A stretch of 64,000 nt of DNA from Hyaloraphidium curvatum (Eukaryota > Monoblepharomycota > Hyaloraphidiomycetes > Hyaloraphidiales > Hyaloraphidiaceae). This document shows positions 1-11,134 of the stretch, one piece after another. The notes below the pieces were generated by a model that searched no databases, was not told the origin of the DNA, and saw only the letters and a program-made list of their open reading frames with translations. The stretch is from assembly GCA_025558095.1 (NCBI GenBank), contig JAIVFI010000005.1, forward strand, positions 744,001 through 808,000. Reading direction: 5' to 3'. The position numbers were made by a program, and so were the translations under genes. The stretch's first letter is position 1; every line of letters begins with the position of its first letter.

Positions 1-855
1 CCGTTCGATGATGCTACGAAGGTCGTCGTCCGAGATCGACGCATCCAGCCTCGCGTAGGCTTCCAGCTTGGCCTTGATGTCGTCCATCGCCTCCTTCCGC
101 GCGGCAACCTCGCGCGAGATTTCCCACTCGGCCCAGTCGACCCGGGTCTGGTCCGCCTTCCGCTTGTCCTCCAAGGCGTGCTCCAACCGCGTCACCAGCC
201 GCTCCAAAAAGCGCTCCCGCGTCGACAGCTTCGCTTCCTCCTTCTTTTTGAGGTACCGCGCGTACCAGTCCGGCTCCTTCTTCTGCTGCGAGGCAAGGAG
301 CCGCAGCCGCACCAGCTCCAGTTCCCGCCGGACCTTGGGCAGGAACTCCAGGGCAAACAGGCTGTGCGTGTCCGTCGGCGAGTCCACGAGCTCGATCAGG
401 GCGCGCTCGCCCTGGTCGCGCTGCCGGTAGCCCGCGAGGGTGACGCGGGCAAAGTTCTTCTTGCGGTCGCGGTAGCGGAACCGCAGCTCCCCGAGCAGCT
501 TGGGGACCACGGTCTCTTGTTGCTGCAGGATGGCCGCGGCGCGATGCGCCCGTGAGCAGGATTCCGGCGCCGATCGCGGCGGGCACCCACGTAGACCTTG
601 TAGCGGAGCGCCCACCGCGCGTAGTCCGTATCGCGCTTCGCCAGCGCGATGGCCTGCCGCCACATGAGCCGTATTAGGGACATCGAGGCGCGCGGCCGGC
701 GTTCCCACCTTCTCGGCCACCTTCTGGACCTCGCGCGCCTTTGCGTTTGTCGTGATTATCTGCTCGTGCACGACGAGCTGGCCGAGCAGCGTCCGCAGCA
801 GGTCGCGGCGGTGCAGCGCCGTGCGGCCGAGCTTCCGCATTCGCTGCATCGGCAT
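1..855 (-). CDS. MRPL17: Mitochondrial ribosomal protein bL17m (3' end beyond window)
   Basis: Large-subunit mitoribosome protein of the bL17 family. Reading on the minus strand, exon 1 (855-709) starts at an ATG and encodes a basic start with KLGRTALHRRDLLRTLL and TTNAKAREVQKVAEK, which match the bL17 core. Exon 2 (653-591) gives AIALAKRDTDYARWALRY, the usual 'LAKRG..HARR' segment. Exon 3 (522 to the window edge) gives VVPKLLGELRFRYRDRKKNFARV and RGERALIELVDS-type sequence, the C-terminal signature. Introns are 55 and 68 nt, both phase 0. Exon 3 continues into a long charged extension typical of mitochondrial versions, and the stop codon lies outside the window. The neighbour GPHR is transcribed divergently, with starts about 100 bp apart. 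Confidence 0.85.
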   Translation of the reverse strand, partial: MPMQRMRKLGRTALHRRDLLRTLLGQLVVHEQIITTNAKAREVQKVAEKVGTPAARLDVPNTAHVAAGHRAGEARYGLRAVGAPLQGLRGCPPRSAPESCSRAHRAAAILQQQETVVPKLLGELRFRYRDRKKNFARVTLAGYRQRDQGERALIELVDSPTDTHSLFALEFLPKVRRELELVRLRLLASQQKKEPDWYARYLKKKEEAKLSTRERFLERLVTRLEHALEDKRKADQTRVDWAEWEISREVAARKEAMDDIKAKLEAYARLDASISDDDLRSIIER

Positions 856-957
856 CGTGGCGGCGATGCGCGGGATGGCGCGCGGGGAGAGGTGTGCGGC
901 GGTCGCGCGCCGCGCGCGCTGCGAGTGATGCGGGGAAGACGCGACTTCAATGCGCCA

Positions 958-2926
958 ATGCCCACGGCCGCCCTGCTCTTCAATGGAGCGGTCGTCTTCT
1001 GGTGCGAACTGTTCCGAAGCGGCGATCGATCTCCCCTGAGTTTCCGCGGAGCTCCCTCGCCGTGTTCTACCTCTTCGGCTGGGTCTTCACGGAATCGAAG
1101 CTCTTCGCCAACTACGCGGTCCACAACAATGTCGTCCGCGTCGTCTTTGCCCTGCTCTTTGCGCTGTCGTGCGAGGTGTTTGAGCTCATCATCTTTGAGA
1201 TCCTGGACGTGCTGAACAGGGAGTGGGTCGGTCTCCCGGAGCTTGTGTTCCCGAGCTGACGTGTCGTCCGCAGCTTCCGGCGCTGGCACTGGTACGAATC
1301 GCTTCCTTTGGCGCTTGACTCACCCGTTCGGATCGCTGAATGGCCGTTCCGCCGCTTGTTTTGGGAGCAGGAAGTTCTCCCTCTTCCTCATCCTCACGAT
1401 CACCGTCTGCGTGGTCCCGTTCTACCAGTTCGTCATATTCTTTTCTAATCGCCGCTACGGTGCGTTGTCAGACGTGCTCTTTACTCCCTTGGAGGAGCGA
1501 AGGGAGGACCAACTGACTGGGATGCCGGCCAACAGCATGGACAAGGCGGTACCGATATCACCTCTCGTCCCTCTTCTTCATCCCCTACGCTTTCCTCTTC
1601 TGGAAGGTCGGCGACTGGTTCCCGATCCGCTCGGACGGCGATGCGGGGAGAAGGAGCTCCTGTGAGCACTGCAACGGGCCCATGGCCAGGGGGCACACTG
1701 ACAGCCGTGGCAGACCTCGGGGAGGCGCAGATTGAGGCGACCATGGGCCGTGTGGGGGTGGTCGGGGTCACGATGATGGCTCTGCTTTCGGGCTTTGGCG
1801 CGGTGAACGCGCCGTACACGTCTCTTTTCTTCTTTCTCCGGTGCGTTGGCTTCCGTCGGTCATCAGCCTCGCACTCACTTTCGGGACAGACCAGTGACTG
1901 CCGCGCAGATCACTGCCGCGGAGAAGCGTCTCGCCCTGGCGGACGACCAGCTGGCGCACAAGCGCCGCAAGATGGAGGCGGCGCGGACCAAGGTGCAGGA
2001 GCAGGAGCAGCGCACCCGGCGCGACGGCGTGGCGGGCCTAGCGCGGCGGGTGTGGACCACCGTGGCGGGCAAGGGCAAGGACCACGAGATGCTGCGGATG
2101 CTGGAGCACGACATCGCGGCCATGGAGACCTTCAGGGACACCATGGCCGCGGATCTGGACGACATGCAGGCCGAGCGGGTGGGCCGACAATCCGGTCCGC
2201 TTTTGCTGCGGCTGATTGGGATCCGCAGAAACGCACCGAGGAGGCCAAGACCCTGCGCGGACAGTACGCCAACGTCCTCGGCGTCCTCTTTTCCGTCTAC
2301 TGCGTCTACAAGGTTGTTATGTCGACCGTCAACATCGCCTTCAACCGCACCGGCGGCTCGGACCCGGTCACGTACGCCATCACGCTGCTGATCGAGCTCG
2401 TGGGCTGGACGACGATCGACGTGGAGCTGTGGTCGCAGCAGCTCAGCTTCGCGCTGATCGGCGTGATGATCTTTGCCACCATTCGGAGCCTGCTCATACA
2501 GCTCATGAAGGTGCCGCGCGTACTAGCTGCTGCGCGTGCGACGGGCTCTGACTTGCCCCGCCCCGCAGTTCTTCCAGTTCATCTCGACCGTCTCCATCTC
2601 CCACGAATCCGTCCTCCTCTTCCTCGCCCAGATCATGGGCATGTACTTCTCCTCCACCGTGCTCATGATGCGCAGCACGCTGCCGCCGCAGTACCGCACC
2701 ATCATCACCGACCTGCTGCCGTCGACCGACTTTGCGTTTTACCACAGGTGGTTCGACGTGCTGTTTGTGATTTCGGCGCTGCTGTCCATGGTGGGTGATG
2801 CGGGCCGCAACGGCCGGAGCGCAGCTCAAACAGCCGCATGCTCCGCAGGGCTTTGTGTGGTTCAGCGAGCAGATGCTGCGGAGCAAGGAGGAAGGCTGGA
2901 TCGGGCTCAGCCTGTCCTCCGTGTAG
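958..2926 (+). CDS. GPHR: Golgi pH regulator / GPR89-like multi-pass membrane protein
   Basis: Golgi-resident anion channel/pH regulator family (GPHR, plant GTG). About ten exons can be joined in frame: 958-1001, 1052-1222, 1274-1291, 1371-1459, 1536-1661, 1714-1840 (or from 1705), 1890-2178, 2229-2510, 2569-2790, 2849-2926, giving about 481 residues against 455 in human. Diagnostic blocks occur in family order: SCEVFELIIFEILDVLN, GRVGVVGVTMMALLSGFGAVN, a cytoplasmic coiled-coil loop, FSVYCVYKVVMSTVNIAF, LAQIMGMYF, YRTIITDLLP and FYHRWFDVLF. The third exon is only 18 nt. The family call is secure; individual splice sites, especially exon 6, are inferred. Confidence 0.9.
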
Positions 2927-2967
2927 CGCCCCGACCTTCGAATACCCGCGCGCGCCAGAGCGGCCCG

Positions 2968-3570
2968 CTACACCTTGATTCCGGCCAGCTTCGCCTCCAA
3001 CGCCGCAACTTCGTCCTCCAGTTCCGGAAGGCGGGAAACCTTGGCCTCCTGCTCGGGGAGCAGAGCGTCCCCGGCGGCCTTCTTTGCCTCGAGGTCCTTT
3101 GCCTGCTGCAACTTCTTTTTCAGGTTCCGGAGGTGTTTCTGGTCGTCCGCTGGGGTGGCTTCCGCCGCTGCCGGGTCGGCAGGGGCGGCACCGGCCGCGG
3201 AGGTGGCGGCAACAGGAGGCTCGGTCTGCCCGTCGGCCTGATCGCCCTCCTCGTCCCCTCCCTCCCCTCCCTTCTTCTTCTTCGCCCTCCTCTTTTCGTT
3301 CTTTTTCGCTGCCTTGCTCTTCTCGGCCTCGCCCGGCGCGTGCCCGGCCTTGTTCTTGTCCACGACCCCCAGCCCGACCACGTAGCCCTCGGGCAGCTTC
3401 ATCCCCTCCACCTTCTGGTTTGCATACCGCGCCACGTCCTCTGGCGGCACGTATCCGGGGCGAATGCGGATCTCCTTGCGCAGGGAGCCATCCGCGCGGC
3501 GGGTGGCGGCGACGACGCGCTCGCCGTCCTTGGCGACAATGCCGGCGGCGCTGGGCTGCGGGCGTGACAT
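2968..3570 (-). CDS. PYM1: PYM/WIBG, partner of Y14-Mago (exon junction complex disassembly)
   Basis: Single exon, 200 residues. The N-terminus carries the Mago-binding PYM domain: GERVVAATRRADGSLRKE at about residues 17-34, followed by IRIRPGYVPPEDVARYAN. PYM binds the Mago-Y14 heterodimer and ribosomes and removes exon junction complexes from translated mRNA in the cytoplasm. The middle is Lys-rich (RRAKKKKGG) and Ala-rich, and the C-terminus is a coiled coil (LRNLKKKLQQAKDLEAKK), as in family members. The gene is convergent with GPHR, whose stop lies only 41 bp away, so the two 3' UTRs must overlap. Presence of PYM fits the intron-rich genes seen here. Confidence 0.85.
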   Translation of the reverse strand: MSRPQPSAAGIVAKDGERVVAATRRADGSLRKEIRIRPGYVPPEDVARYANQKVEGMKLPEGYVVGLGVVDKNKAGHAPGEAEKSKAAKKNEKRRAKKKKGGEGGDEEGDQADGQTEPPVAATSAAGAAPADPAAAEATPADDQKHLRNLKKKLQQAKDLEAKKAAGDALLPEQEAKVSRLPELEDEVAALEAKLAGIKV

Positions 3571-3806
3571 CGGACGATGCGATGCGACTTTTGAAGGTGG
3601 CCTGGCGCGATTCCGAGGGCGAGAGCGTGGGCTGCTCAACGCTTGTCTGTAGTGATCGGCGAGAAGTCGCGAATTTGCTGTTTGGCCTTCGAAGTCCCCC
3701 AACCTGTCGATCGAAGCCCCGCAGCATTCGGGCGGCCGCAGGCGGACGCCGGGGCTGACACGGGCGCGGAGCTCACGCGGTGCCGGCGGCGACCGCACGG
3801 TGCGCG

Positions 3807-5207
3807 ATGGCGGACTTTGCCGCGGCGGAGCCGATAGCGCCGGAGCGGGCACTGGAGGCGCCGGCGGACACCGCCGCACTGTCAGAGGGCGGGGCGGCGC
3901 ACATGGACGCTGAGAGGACCGGCGAGGACGGCGGCGACGCAGGCGGGGACGGGGCAGGCCCCGGGGCACCCGCCTCGGACGACGTGCCGCGCACGCCGAC
4001 CCGCGGCTCGCCGTCGCCCGCGCCGTCGTCGGACGACACGTCGCCCGCCGCAACGCCCTCCAAGCCGCACTGGAAGGCGCTCATGAAGGAGCGCGAGAAG
4101 ACCGCCCCGCGGTGCAGGGTCATCGTGCACCCGGACGACGCCCGCGACAAGGTGCTCATGGGCATCGTGCGCGTGCTCATCAAGAGCGGGAACATCCCGA
4201 GCACGCCCAAGGAGCTCACGGCCATGATCTTGCACTGGAAGATCGTGCGAATGGGGTGCGTGGAACCCAGCCTGCTTGACATTCCATTTCGCTGACACCC
4301 TCTCCGCTTCCTTCCTCGCCCCTTCCATTCGTCATTTGCACCTTTCTACCTCTCTGCTTTGGGCATGCAGCGGCGCGACGCCGCACGCAACGATCTCGTC
4401 CCGGATCTCGCAGCACTTCAAGCGCTGCGCCGAAGCCAACCCCGTCCGCGAGCCGATCCTGGGCGCCTGGGCCGCTGAAGGCGTGCGCCGCCTGAGGTAC
4501 TTTGTGAACCACAAGGGCGTGCCGGTCGCGGAGGTGCCCAAGTCGCGCCTGGAGTACCGGCTGCAGCTCGAGGACCCGGTCCCGGGCAAAGACGGCGCCG
4601 CCACACCGGACGGCAAGGAAGGGGAAAAGAAGACGCCGGTCAAGAAGCTCAAGTCGGGCGCTTCCAGCCGCCAGCCGACCCCAACGCCCCTCACCAAGGT
4701 CAAGAACATACCCCTGGCTCTCCAGACCAGCGGTAGGTCAACCGCATGGGTGCGCACCCGATCATGTTCACTCATTCCACGACCCTTCCAGCCGTCATGT
4801 ACGCGCCCGGCGAGAAGCCCCTTTTCCCCCCCGAACCCGCCCCCGCTCCCGCGGCTGTCCTTGCCGCGGGCCTCCTCCCCCACCAGCAGATCCCCGTGCA
4901 GCCCGAGAGCTCCCCTTCCCCCGCGCCCGGCCACGCGGTGGAGCTCAACGCGATCTCGCTCGACGTCCCTGCCGAGGAGCCCGCGGCCCCGGCCCCGGCC
5001 GCGGGCGCCAAGCGCGACCGCGACGCGTTCGAGGACGACGACGACCACGCGGTCGTGCCCTCGGTCTCGACGGTCGTCTCGCCCGCGGCGCCCAAGAAGA
5101 AGAAGAAGAAGAAGGCGGCCGCAGAGCAGGCCGGCCTGTTCGACGATGGCTTCCTCGATTCGCTGGGGGCCAAGCTGAAGAGCGACCTGGACCCCGCCGA
5201 GGCCTGA
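3807..5207 (+). CDS. GDS1/HARE-type winged-helix protein, putative transcription regulator
   Basis: Three exons (3807-4255, 4371-4732, 4792-5207) join to 408 residues; both junctions restore frame exactly. The first junction rebuilds IVRMGGATPHATISSRISQHFKR. Together with the upstream VLMGIVRVLIKSGNIPSTPKELTAMIL this resembles the winged-helix domain of fungal Gds1-like and HARE-HTH proteins, a DNA-binding fold. Flanks are low complexity: an acidic, Pro/Ser-rich N-terminus, a Lys-rich patch, and a C-terminus with an EDDDDH stretch and a run of seven lysines that could be a nuclear signal. The start at 3807 is chosen over 3780 only because it is the simpler ATG; both are in frame. The target genes cannot be told from sequence. 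Confidence 0.7.
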
Positions 5208-5755
5208 TCGGCCCCGCTTGCGACGATCTCTTAGTGGACTTTCTCGTTGGACATTTTGCCGCCATCTTTTGCGGCTTGCACTCTTCATTCTGCTGCCGGT
5301 CGGCTCATTCGCACGATTCACGACACTCATTCCACGCCACCTCACGTCAAGACACTAATCAAGCACGCACGCACAGCACGCACATTCCACGCAACCACGC
5401 ACGGCGGATCACGACACCCATGATGAGGCGGAGATGCACGGGAGGAGGAGGAGGGGGCCCGCAGGGCGGGCAGGTCATTTTTGAGGTGTAGATACCAATG
5501 CACGGTTCAAACTCCCCAAGCGCCAGTTGCTCCTCCACAGCATAGAGAAGCCGCATCAACGGCCGATCGGAAAGGCGATAGCGCGCACATAGCGCCGTGG
5601 GGGAGGCGCGATCGGATATGGTGTGCGTGATCGTTAGTCGGCCCGACATTCCGCCCGCTCCGCTTCCGCTTTCCGCTCGTCTCCCTCGCTGCATCGCGTC
5701 CGACGCGTCTGCCGGTCGACACTCCACGCTGCAGATTGCCTCCGCGCTGCCGAAA
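5208..5755. other. Intergenic, CACGCA-rich low complexity
   Basis: No supportable gene between the winged-helix gene and the thioesterase gene. A stretch around 5360-5405 is a degenerate run of CACGCA-type repeats, followed by a purine-rich GGAGGAGG block near 5440. The minus-strand open frame here has no recognisable protein features. The last 150 bp are the likely promoter and 5' leader of the thioesterase gene. Confidence 0.4.
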
Positions 5756-6804
5756 ATGGCTTTCCACTACGACAAAACCACCGCGCTGGAGCCCGCGCCG
5801 GGGAAGAAGGACACTTTCCACCACACCTTCCACGCGTCCTGGCTCAACGAGGGCGGCGGCCCGCTCGGCTCCGTGATCATCGCCGTCGTGCTCAAGGCCA
5901 TCCTCCACGTCACCAAGCCCCTGGGCTTCCCGGACCCTGTCACGCTGTACTCGACCTTCCTCGCGAGCCCGTCTGCGGGGCAGCGCTGCGAGATCCGGGT
6001 GGAGATACTGAAGAGGGGGCGGCAGTTCTGCTTCGCCGAGGGCCGGCTGTTCATCCCCGGCCGGAAGGATCCGGCGGAGCTGGAGCTCGCCTTCACGGCC
6101 CAGGGCTCTTTCGGGACCCTCTCTTCCGACGCGCGGCAGCCCATCTTCTCGCCCGGCCCGATTGCCCTCCCGTACTACAAGCTACAACCTTACCCTACCG
6201 CGACGGGAAAGTCGCCCAGCGAATCCGTGGACGTGTTTTCCGTCGTCGACGAGCTCCTGATCGCGCCGTACCTCGAGAACCTCTCGATGCTGGTGGACAA
6301 GGCCGCCGTCGAGGACGTCGTCAGACAGACCGAGGCCCAGATGAAGGCCGGGTTCGCGCCGGACATGATGGCTGCCTCGTACGGGGACTTGTGGATGGGC
6401 GACCGGGACCGCAGGCCGCCAGACTACGAGGCGCTGGCCATCTACAGCGACGTGGCGCCGACCTTCAACGCCAAGATGCACAACCTGTACGCGGACAACG
6501 AGCCGCACATGATGAGCACCGTCGCAGAGGCGATACACTTTTTGGCTCCGGTGGGTGGCTTGCTGCTCCTTCGGGGCGCTCATCTCACTCCATTTGGCAG
6601 ATCCCCGAGGACAATGGCCCGTTCGTGCGCGTCCGCGCCAACTACACCGTCTGCAGCCGCGATCTCGTGGAGTACGAGACTGCCATTTGGGACCGGCAGG
6701 GAAACCCGATCGCGTTGGCGAGGCAGGTGGGCCTGCTCAGGAAGCTCGACAATGCCAAGGAGGGTTCGGTGGCCGCCGCGGTGGGCAAGAAGGCAAAGAT
6801 GTAG
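5756..6804 (+). CDS. Acyl-CoA thioesterase-like protein (double hot-dog, TesB type)
   Basis: Two exons, 5756-6550 and 6601-6804, with a 50-nt phase-0 intron starting GTGGGT; 332 residues. The N-terminal half reads as a hot-dog fold of the thioesterase-like superfamily: a W..GGGPLGSVIIAVVLKA helix, a VTLYSTFLASP strand, and EIRVEILKRGRQFCFAEGRLF. The C-terminal half repeats the pattern with FVRVRANYTVCSRDLVEYETAIWDRQGNPIALARQVGLL, the usual end of the second hot-dog domain. Family members hydrolyse acyl-CoA thioesters; the substrate is not predictable. No peroxisomal SKL-type end is present; the protein ends KKAKM. Confidence 0.7.
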
Positions 6805-6926
6805 ATGAGGGAATGTAGACCTAGATAGACGTACGGAGCATCTTCAATTGATCGATGGAGGGTGCGCGGCCCCGCATGCGGACTCTTCCCTGAATTCGCT
6901 TCCGGTCCCTGCCTTCTCGAGTCGCG

Positions 6927-9650
6927 ATGGGTGCGCCGCAGCCGCCGGCCAGTTCGTTCGAGGACGCGGCCAAGGCGGTGCGGCACCTGCGCGGTGCGCG
7001 GGCCGCCGCGGTCGCGCTCCTCACCGCGGCGAGGACGGCGCCGGCCGACGCCGCCGCGATCGGCATCCCCGCGCACTGCGCCGGCGCGGAGGGCGGCGCC
7101 GCGCTGAAGACGGCGCTCTTTACCGCGCCCGATGGGCGGAGCCACTCGGGAAGAGACGGCGCACGCGCAGGCCTCGGAAGCGCGGATCCCAAGGGGGCGC
7201 CGGCGAACGCCCCCGCAAACGACGCCTCGCCGCTCTTTGCCGTGCGCGCCGTTCGCGCACAGTACCAGAGCGCGCGCCAGCGCGCCATCCTCGCCGCCGC
7301 CCGGCCGGCCCCGTCGCGGACCTTTGATCCCGCCGTCCCGCTCGCCGACGTGCTCTCGCACCTTCACCCTTCGCACCCCCTGCGGCGCACCGCGGTGCAT
7401 CTTTCCGAATGGCTCGACGATCACGTTGCGAGGCTGTGGACGGCGCATCGCGCGTACGAGGCTGCGGAAGCTGAGATGGAGGCTGAACGGGAGGCCGAGA
7501 GGGCTTCTCGTGCAGGAGGGTTCACGGCCATCGCTGGGCGCCCTAGCGTTGACGATTTCGTGTTTCCGGCATACGGGAGGTACGGTGGCGTTGAGGAGCA
7601 CAAGACGGGGCCTCCCAATGGAGGAGTGGCAGAACCAGCCGACGCCTCTCGGACCCCTGCCGCCAAGGCGGCCGGTACGCCGGCCTCTCGGGCAACACGC
7701 ACGCCCAGGACATCGCGAAAGTCAAAGGTGGCGAACCACGCCCTCCGACCCGGCGTGCCGACGCTCGGATCGCTCGCCGCTGCGGCCGTGGGCGAGCTGT
7801 GCGCGCGCAGAAGCATCTCGGCTTCTGTCACATTGGACGATACGCCGGCTTCTTCCCCAACTTCCGCTTCAGCCTCGGACGAATCTCCATCGAATCTCGT
7901 CTCGATTTCGGTTCCGGCAGAGGACGATGTTGTCTTCTACTCCCGCATCCCCTTCCTCCATCGCCGCGACGTGCTCCTTTCCCACGCTCTTCATCTGGCC
8001 CTCGCGCACGCTCCCCTGCCGGCCCTCATTGCATCCGTCCTTCGCACGTGCCAGCGTGCCGGCTACCTGCCAGGAGCCCGGGCGTGCCTCTCCCGCCTCG
8101 CCGCCATCCGCGAGGGCGGCTCACGATCGGCGCTCGAGTTCTGGAAGTGGTTCATCCCCTCCGCCCGGACCGCGGGCTGGGCGGACTCGGCCTTGGCGGC
8201 GGCCCTCGCGGATTCGCAGCACGCTTCGTACGATCCCGCCGAATCGCCGCCCGGAGGCCGGCTGCGCGCGGAGCGGCTCGCGGCGTCGGAGGAGCTCTCG
8301 GACGGCGAGGCCGTGCGTTTCGCGGCCGCTGCGTTCGAGATGGTGCTGGCCGGAATGGAAGGCACGGTGGATGTGCATCCCTCGCACCTGTCTGCAGCGG
8401 AGGCGCTGTCTGCTACCATCGTCTCGCGTTCCGTTTCGGCGGCTGATGCCCCGGAGCCAGCTCAGGCCTCGGCGCGGGCCGTGCTAACGGCCGCACTTGC
8501 CGCCTCGCTGTCGAAAGCTTGCAAGAACGAGGCTCCCCAGGCCGTCCTCCTGGTCTGCATGCACGCCCTACGCCTCTGCTCCGACTTTGGATACCCCGTA
8601 CCTCCTTCCCTGTCCCAGGCTCTCCGCGACCCTTCGGTGGAATCCGCCGACCCTGCTCCCCTCCTCGACGCCCACGCCGCCCGCCCGGAGCTCCTCCTCC
8701 GTCTCGCATCCACCGCCTTGCGGGAAGGATGCCACGGGGCCGCGTACCGCCCCCTGCAGCACCTCGCCGCCACGGGCGCGGACCTGGTGCGGGAGCTCGC
8801 CGAGTGCGAGCGCGGGCTGGAAGGCGCGGGGAGGGCGAGGTGGAAGTTCGACCCGCTGGTGGGATCGTACGTGCCCGCCACGCCCGCGGTGGTGCGGCGG
8901 GTGGCTCCGGAGAGCGAGTCGGAGAGCGAGGCGGAGGAGAGGGCGAGGAAGCCCAGGAAGCCGGCGGGGGCGCGCAGGAAGGCCGCCGCCGAGGACGACA
9001 GCGAGGACGAGGTGGTGAGGTTCCGGAGGCCCGAGACAGAGAGCGAAGGAAGCGACGAGGAGAGCGGGTCGGAGCGATCGAACCGGTCGGACGAGACGGA
9101 CGGATCGGAGAGCGACGGCTCCTCCTCCGATGAGGACGCAAGCTCCCACAGCGACCGCGATTCCGATTCCACCGTGCCCCTGGCCGCACGTCTCCGTTCG
9201 GGACTGTGCGTGACGCCGGCGGCCGAGGCTGCGGGCAGGAAGCTCGTGGGCAAGGTGACGAGGAGCATGGGCAAGCTCAGCGTCGGGAAGCGGGCTCGGC
9301 AGTCCTCGTCGTCTTCGTCTTCGAGCGGATCGGATTCCGGCAGGCAGAAGGCGGAGCAGGAGAGCAGCGGATCGGAGGCGCCGACGCCGCGGAGGACGCT
9401 CAAGCGCCGCAAGCGTTCCCCTTCGCCTTCTTCCTCCTCGTCTTCGGAGGACGAGATCGCCGCCCTCCCGGCCCGCAGGCCCCTCGCTCCTCGCGCTGCG
9501 GGCCGGCCGGCCGCGATGCGGGTGTTTGTGCGGGGCGGCAAGGAGAACTCGCCGACGGGCAAGGTGAACGCGGCTTTCAGGGTGGCGGCGGTGCCCAAGT
9601 TCCCGCTCGCGGGAGAATACGATTCGGACGCGGATCCGCTGGCGATGTAG
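6927..9650 (+). CDS. Large hypothetical protein, helical with acidic/Ser-rich C-terminus
   Basis: Single exon, 907 residues, not recognised. Residues 1-330 are Ala-rich with low-complexity linkers. Residues about 330-640 are helical and repeat-like (RDVLLSHALHLALAH, LIASVLRTCQRAGYLPGARACLSRLAAI), suggesting an alpha-solenoid. From about residue 650 the protein is strongly charged, with alternating Glu/Ser/Asp tracts (SESESEAEE, SDETDGSESDGSSSDED), Ser runs and basic KRRKRSPSPSSSSS elements, which resembles nuclear or nucleolar proteins rich in CK2 sites. The long open frame with codon use like its neighbours supports a real gene. The large minus-strand frames overlapping it are mirror artefacts of GC-rich codons. 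Confidence 0.6.
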   Translation: MGAPQPPASSFEDAAKAVRHLRGARAAAVALLTAARTAPADAAAIGIPAHCAGAEGGAALKTALFTAPDGRSHSGRDGARAGLGSADPKGAPANAPANDASPLFAVRAVRAQYQSARQRAILAAARPAPSRTFDPAVPLADVLSHLHPSHPLRRTAVHLSEWLDDHVARLWTAHRAYEAAEAEMEAEREAERASRAGGFTAIAGRPSVDDFVFPAYGRYGGVEEHKTGPPNGGVAEPADASRTPAAKAAGTPASRATRTPRTSRKSKVANHALRPGVPTLGSLAAAAVGELCARRSISASVTLDDTPASSPTSASASDESPSNLVSISVPAEDDVVFYSRIPFLHRRDVLLSHALHLALAHAPLPALIASVLRTCQRAGYLPGARACLSRLAAIREGGSRSALEFWKWFIPSARTAGWADSALAAALADSQHASYDPAESPPGGRLRAERLAASEELSDGEAVRFAAAAFEMVLAGMEGTVDVHPSHLSAAEALSATIVSRSVSAADAPEPAQASARAVLTAALAASLSKACKNEAPQAVLLVCMHALRLCSDFGYPVPPSLSQALRDPSVESADPAPLLDAHAARPELLLRLASTALREGCHGAAYRPLQHLAATGADLVRELAECERGLEGAGRARWKFDPLVGSYVPATPAVVRRVAPESESESEAEERARKPRKPAGARRKAAAEDDSEDEVVRFRRPETESEGSDEESGSERSNRSDETDGSESDGSSSDEDASSHSDRDSDSTVPLAARLRSGLCVTPAAEAAGRKLVGKVTRSMGKLSVGKRARQSSSSSSSSGSDSGRQKAEQESSGSEAPTPRRTLKRRKRSPSPSSSSSSEDEIAALPARRPLAPRAAGRPAAMRVFVRGGKENSPTGKVNAAFRVAAVPKFPLAGEYDSDADPLAM

Positions 9651-9851
9651 AGGCAGGGAGTGAAATGGTGGATGATGCTTTGATCGAAGGCAACTAGCTA
9701 GAGTGTCACAAAGAGCCCCGCGCGGGTGTTTGCAGAACTCGACATACTCGGAGGCCGCGTGGTCAGTTAGAAACCGCGGTGGCCGCAGGACGTACTCCAG
9801 AGGAACAAGATGATGGCCCGGCACGTTCCATTGCCGATTACGGGGCGAATG

Positions 9852-11009
9852 CTATTTGGGAGCGTACACGTTGACCTTTGACTCCTCATCCTTGCCAAAG
9901 ACAAAACGGTAGGCCCTTTTCGCAGCGTGGGCCAGCTCTGTGACCGTGTCTACCAGCACTTCCACGGTAGTTGACGTCTTGAAAGCATCCCGTATGCTAT
10001 CTGTCTGGTTAAGCCTAGCCCTGATGATACCCTTCGCAGCATTGATTTTCTTGACAAACTCTTCCCTCTTCTGCATGTCATGCTGAGTGCCTTCCAGATC
10101 TATCAACGCTTCCTTGCACTCCTCCTGCAACTTGGCAAACTTCGACCCGAAAATCAGCCTCCATATCCATTTGTCATAGGAACGGTACTGGCCCATCAAT
10201 GCTACCAGCTTCTGTGCCTTTTCAGCCTCGTTCCAGTTGTCGCGCGACTTTATGAGATTATCGAGATCCCTCTCCATTTGCTCCACAGTCGTTGTCAGAT
10301 CCCGAATGGGCCTCGCGTCGTCGGCCTTTGGGTAGTCCGAAAGCACTTTCGACGAGTCCTCCATCAGCTTCTGCCTCAGTGCCTCGACGTTGCGACCCTT
10401 AGTGATGATGATCGAGTCAGGACTGTACGCGTCCACGAGCTTGCCAAGGTAGTTTGCAAACTCCGGGTCGTCATCCTCTGAGTAGTTGTAGGTGATGACC
10501 AAATGGATCTCGACCTTGTCACGGACCAAAGCGAGAAGCGTGCTCAAGAAGTCGTCGAACTCTGGCTGGTTGCGGATTGCCACAGAAAAGCACAACAGGA
10601 AGCGGCTGACGGTGTTTGATGCCCTTGGCACGTCACTGAGGATCTGGGTGAGGGCATACCGGCGCCGCTCCGGGTCCGTGCCGTTGTAGCCCTCCGTGTC
10701 CAAGATGTAGGACGTCTCTGTGAACGCGGATTAGCTTGCAAGACGCCTGCAGCGGGCAGTACGCACTCATGTCGGGAAGAACTACCTCGTACATGTGGCA
10801 GCCCTCGGTTTGCGAGGTCGCGCTGATCGGAGTCACCTTCTCTCCTTTCAAGAGCCGCACGAGCGAAGTCTTGCCGGAGCCCGTCGCGCCGAACAAGATA
10901 GAGCATGTTTTGACGGGCAACTGGCTTTCGGGGACTGGGCACGGTTAGGCAGCGCCTTGCCTGCGCCGATGCGGTGCTCACTAGAGCCCTTTGCGGTGAA
11001 AGACTCCAT
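9852..11009 (-). CDS. AIG1/GIMAP-like P-loop GTPase
   Basis: Three exons (11009-10982, 10934-10767, 10717-9852) with 47- and 49-nt introns join to 353 residues. The G domain has a P-loop GATGSGKTS at residues 25-33 and a DTEGYNG switch II/DxxG motif at about residue 72. The middle strand VEIHLVITYNYSEDDD holds no TKxD/NKxD motif, so the base-specificity loop looks unusual. This resembles AIG1/GIMAP-type GTPases, which oligomerise on membranes. The C-terminal half is a long charged coiled coil (LTTTVEQMERDLDNLI to EEFVKKINAAKGII). It is divergent from the hairpin/coiled-coil gene starting 125 bp away, probably with a shared promoter. The upstream CTG/TTG codons are not starts; the ATG at 11009 is reached by splicing a 28-nt first exon. 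Confidence 0.7.
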
Positions 11010-11134
11010 CTCGCGCGATGCAGTAGGGGACTAAGCGCAGGATAGGAGAAGTCAGAACTGGTCAGGGTCCTGGGTGATGGTGTATCAGTCCCGGCCAGGG
11101 TCCTGCAACTGGTCGCCAGCTTGCGAACGCAAAG

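Noticed and set aside
5360-5405. CACGCA-rich tract as a telomere-like or satellite repeat
   Set aside because: Too short and irregular, and located between ordinary genes.
8568-9824. Minus-strand 418-codon and 378-codon frames opposite the Ser/acidic gene
   Set aside because: They mirror the plus-strand gene; composition is Arg/Pro-rich with no domain pattern.
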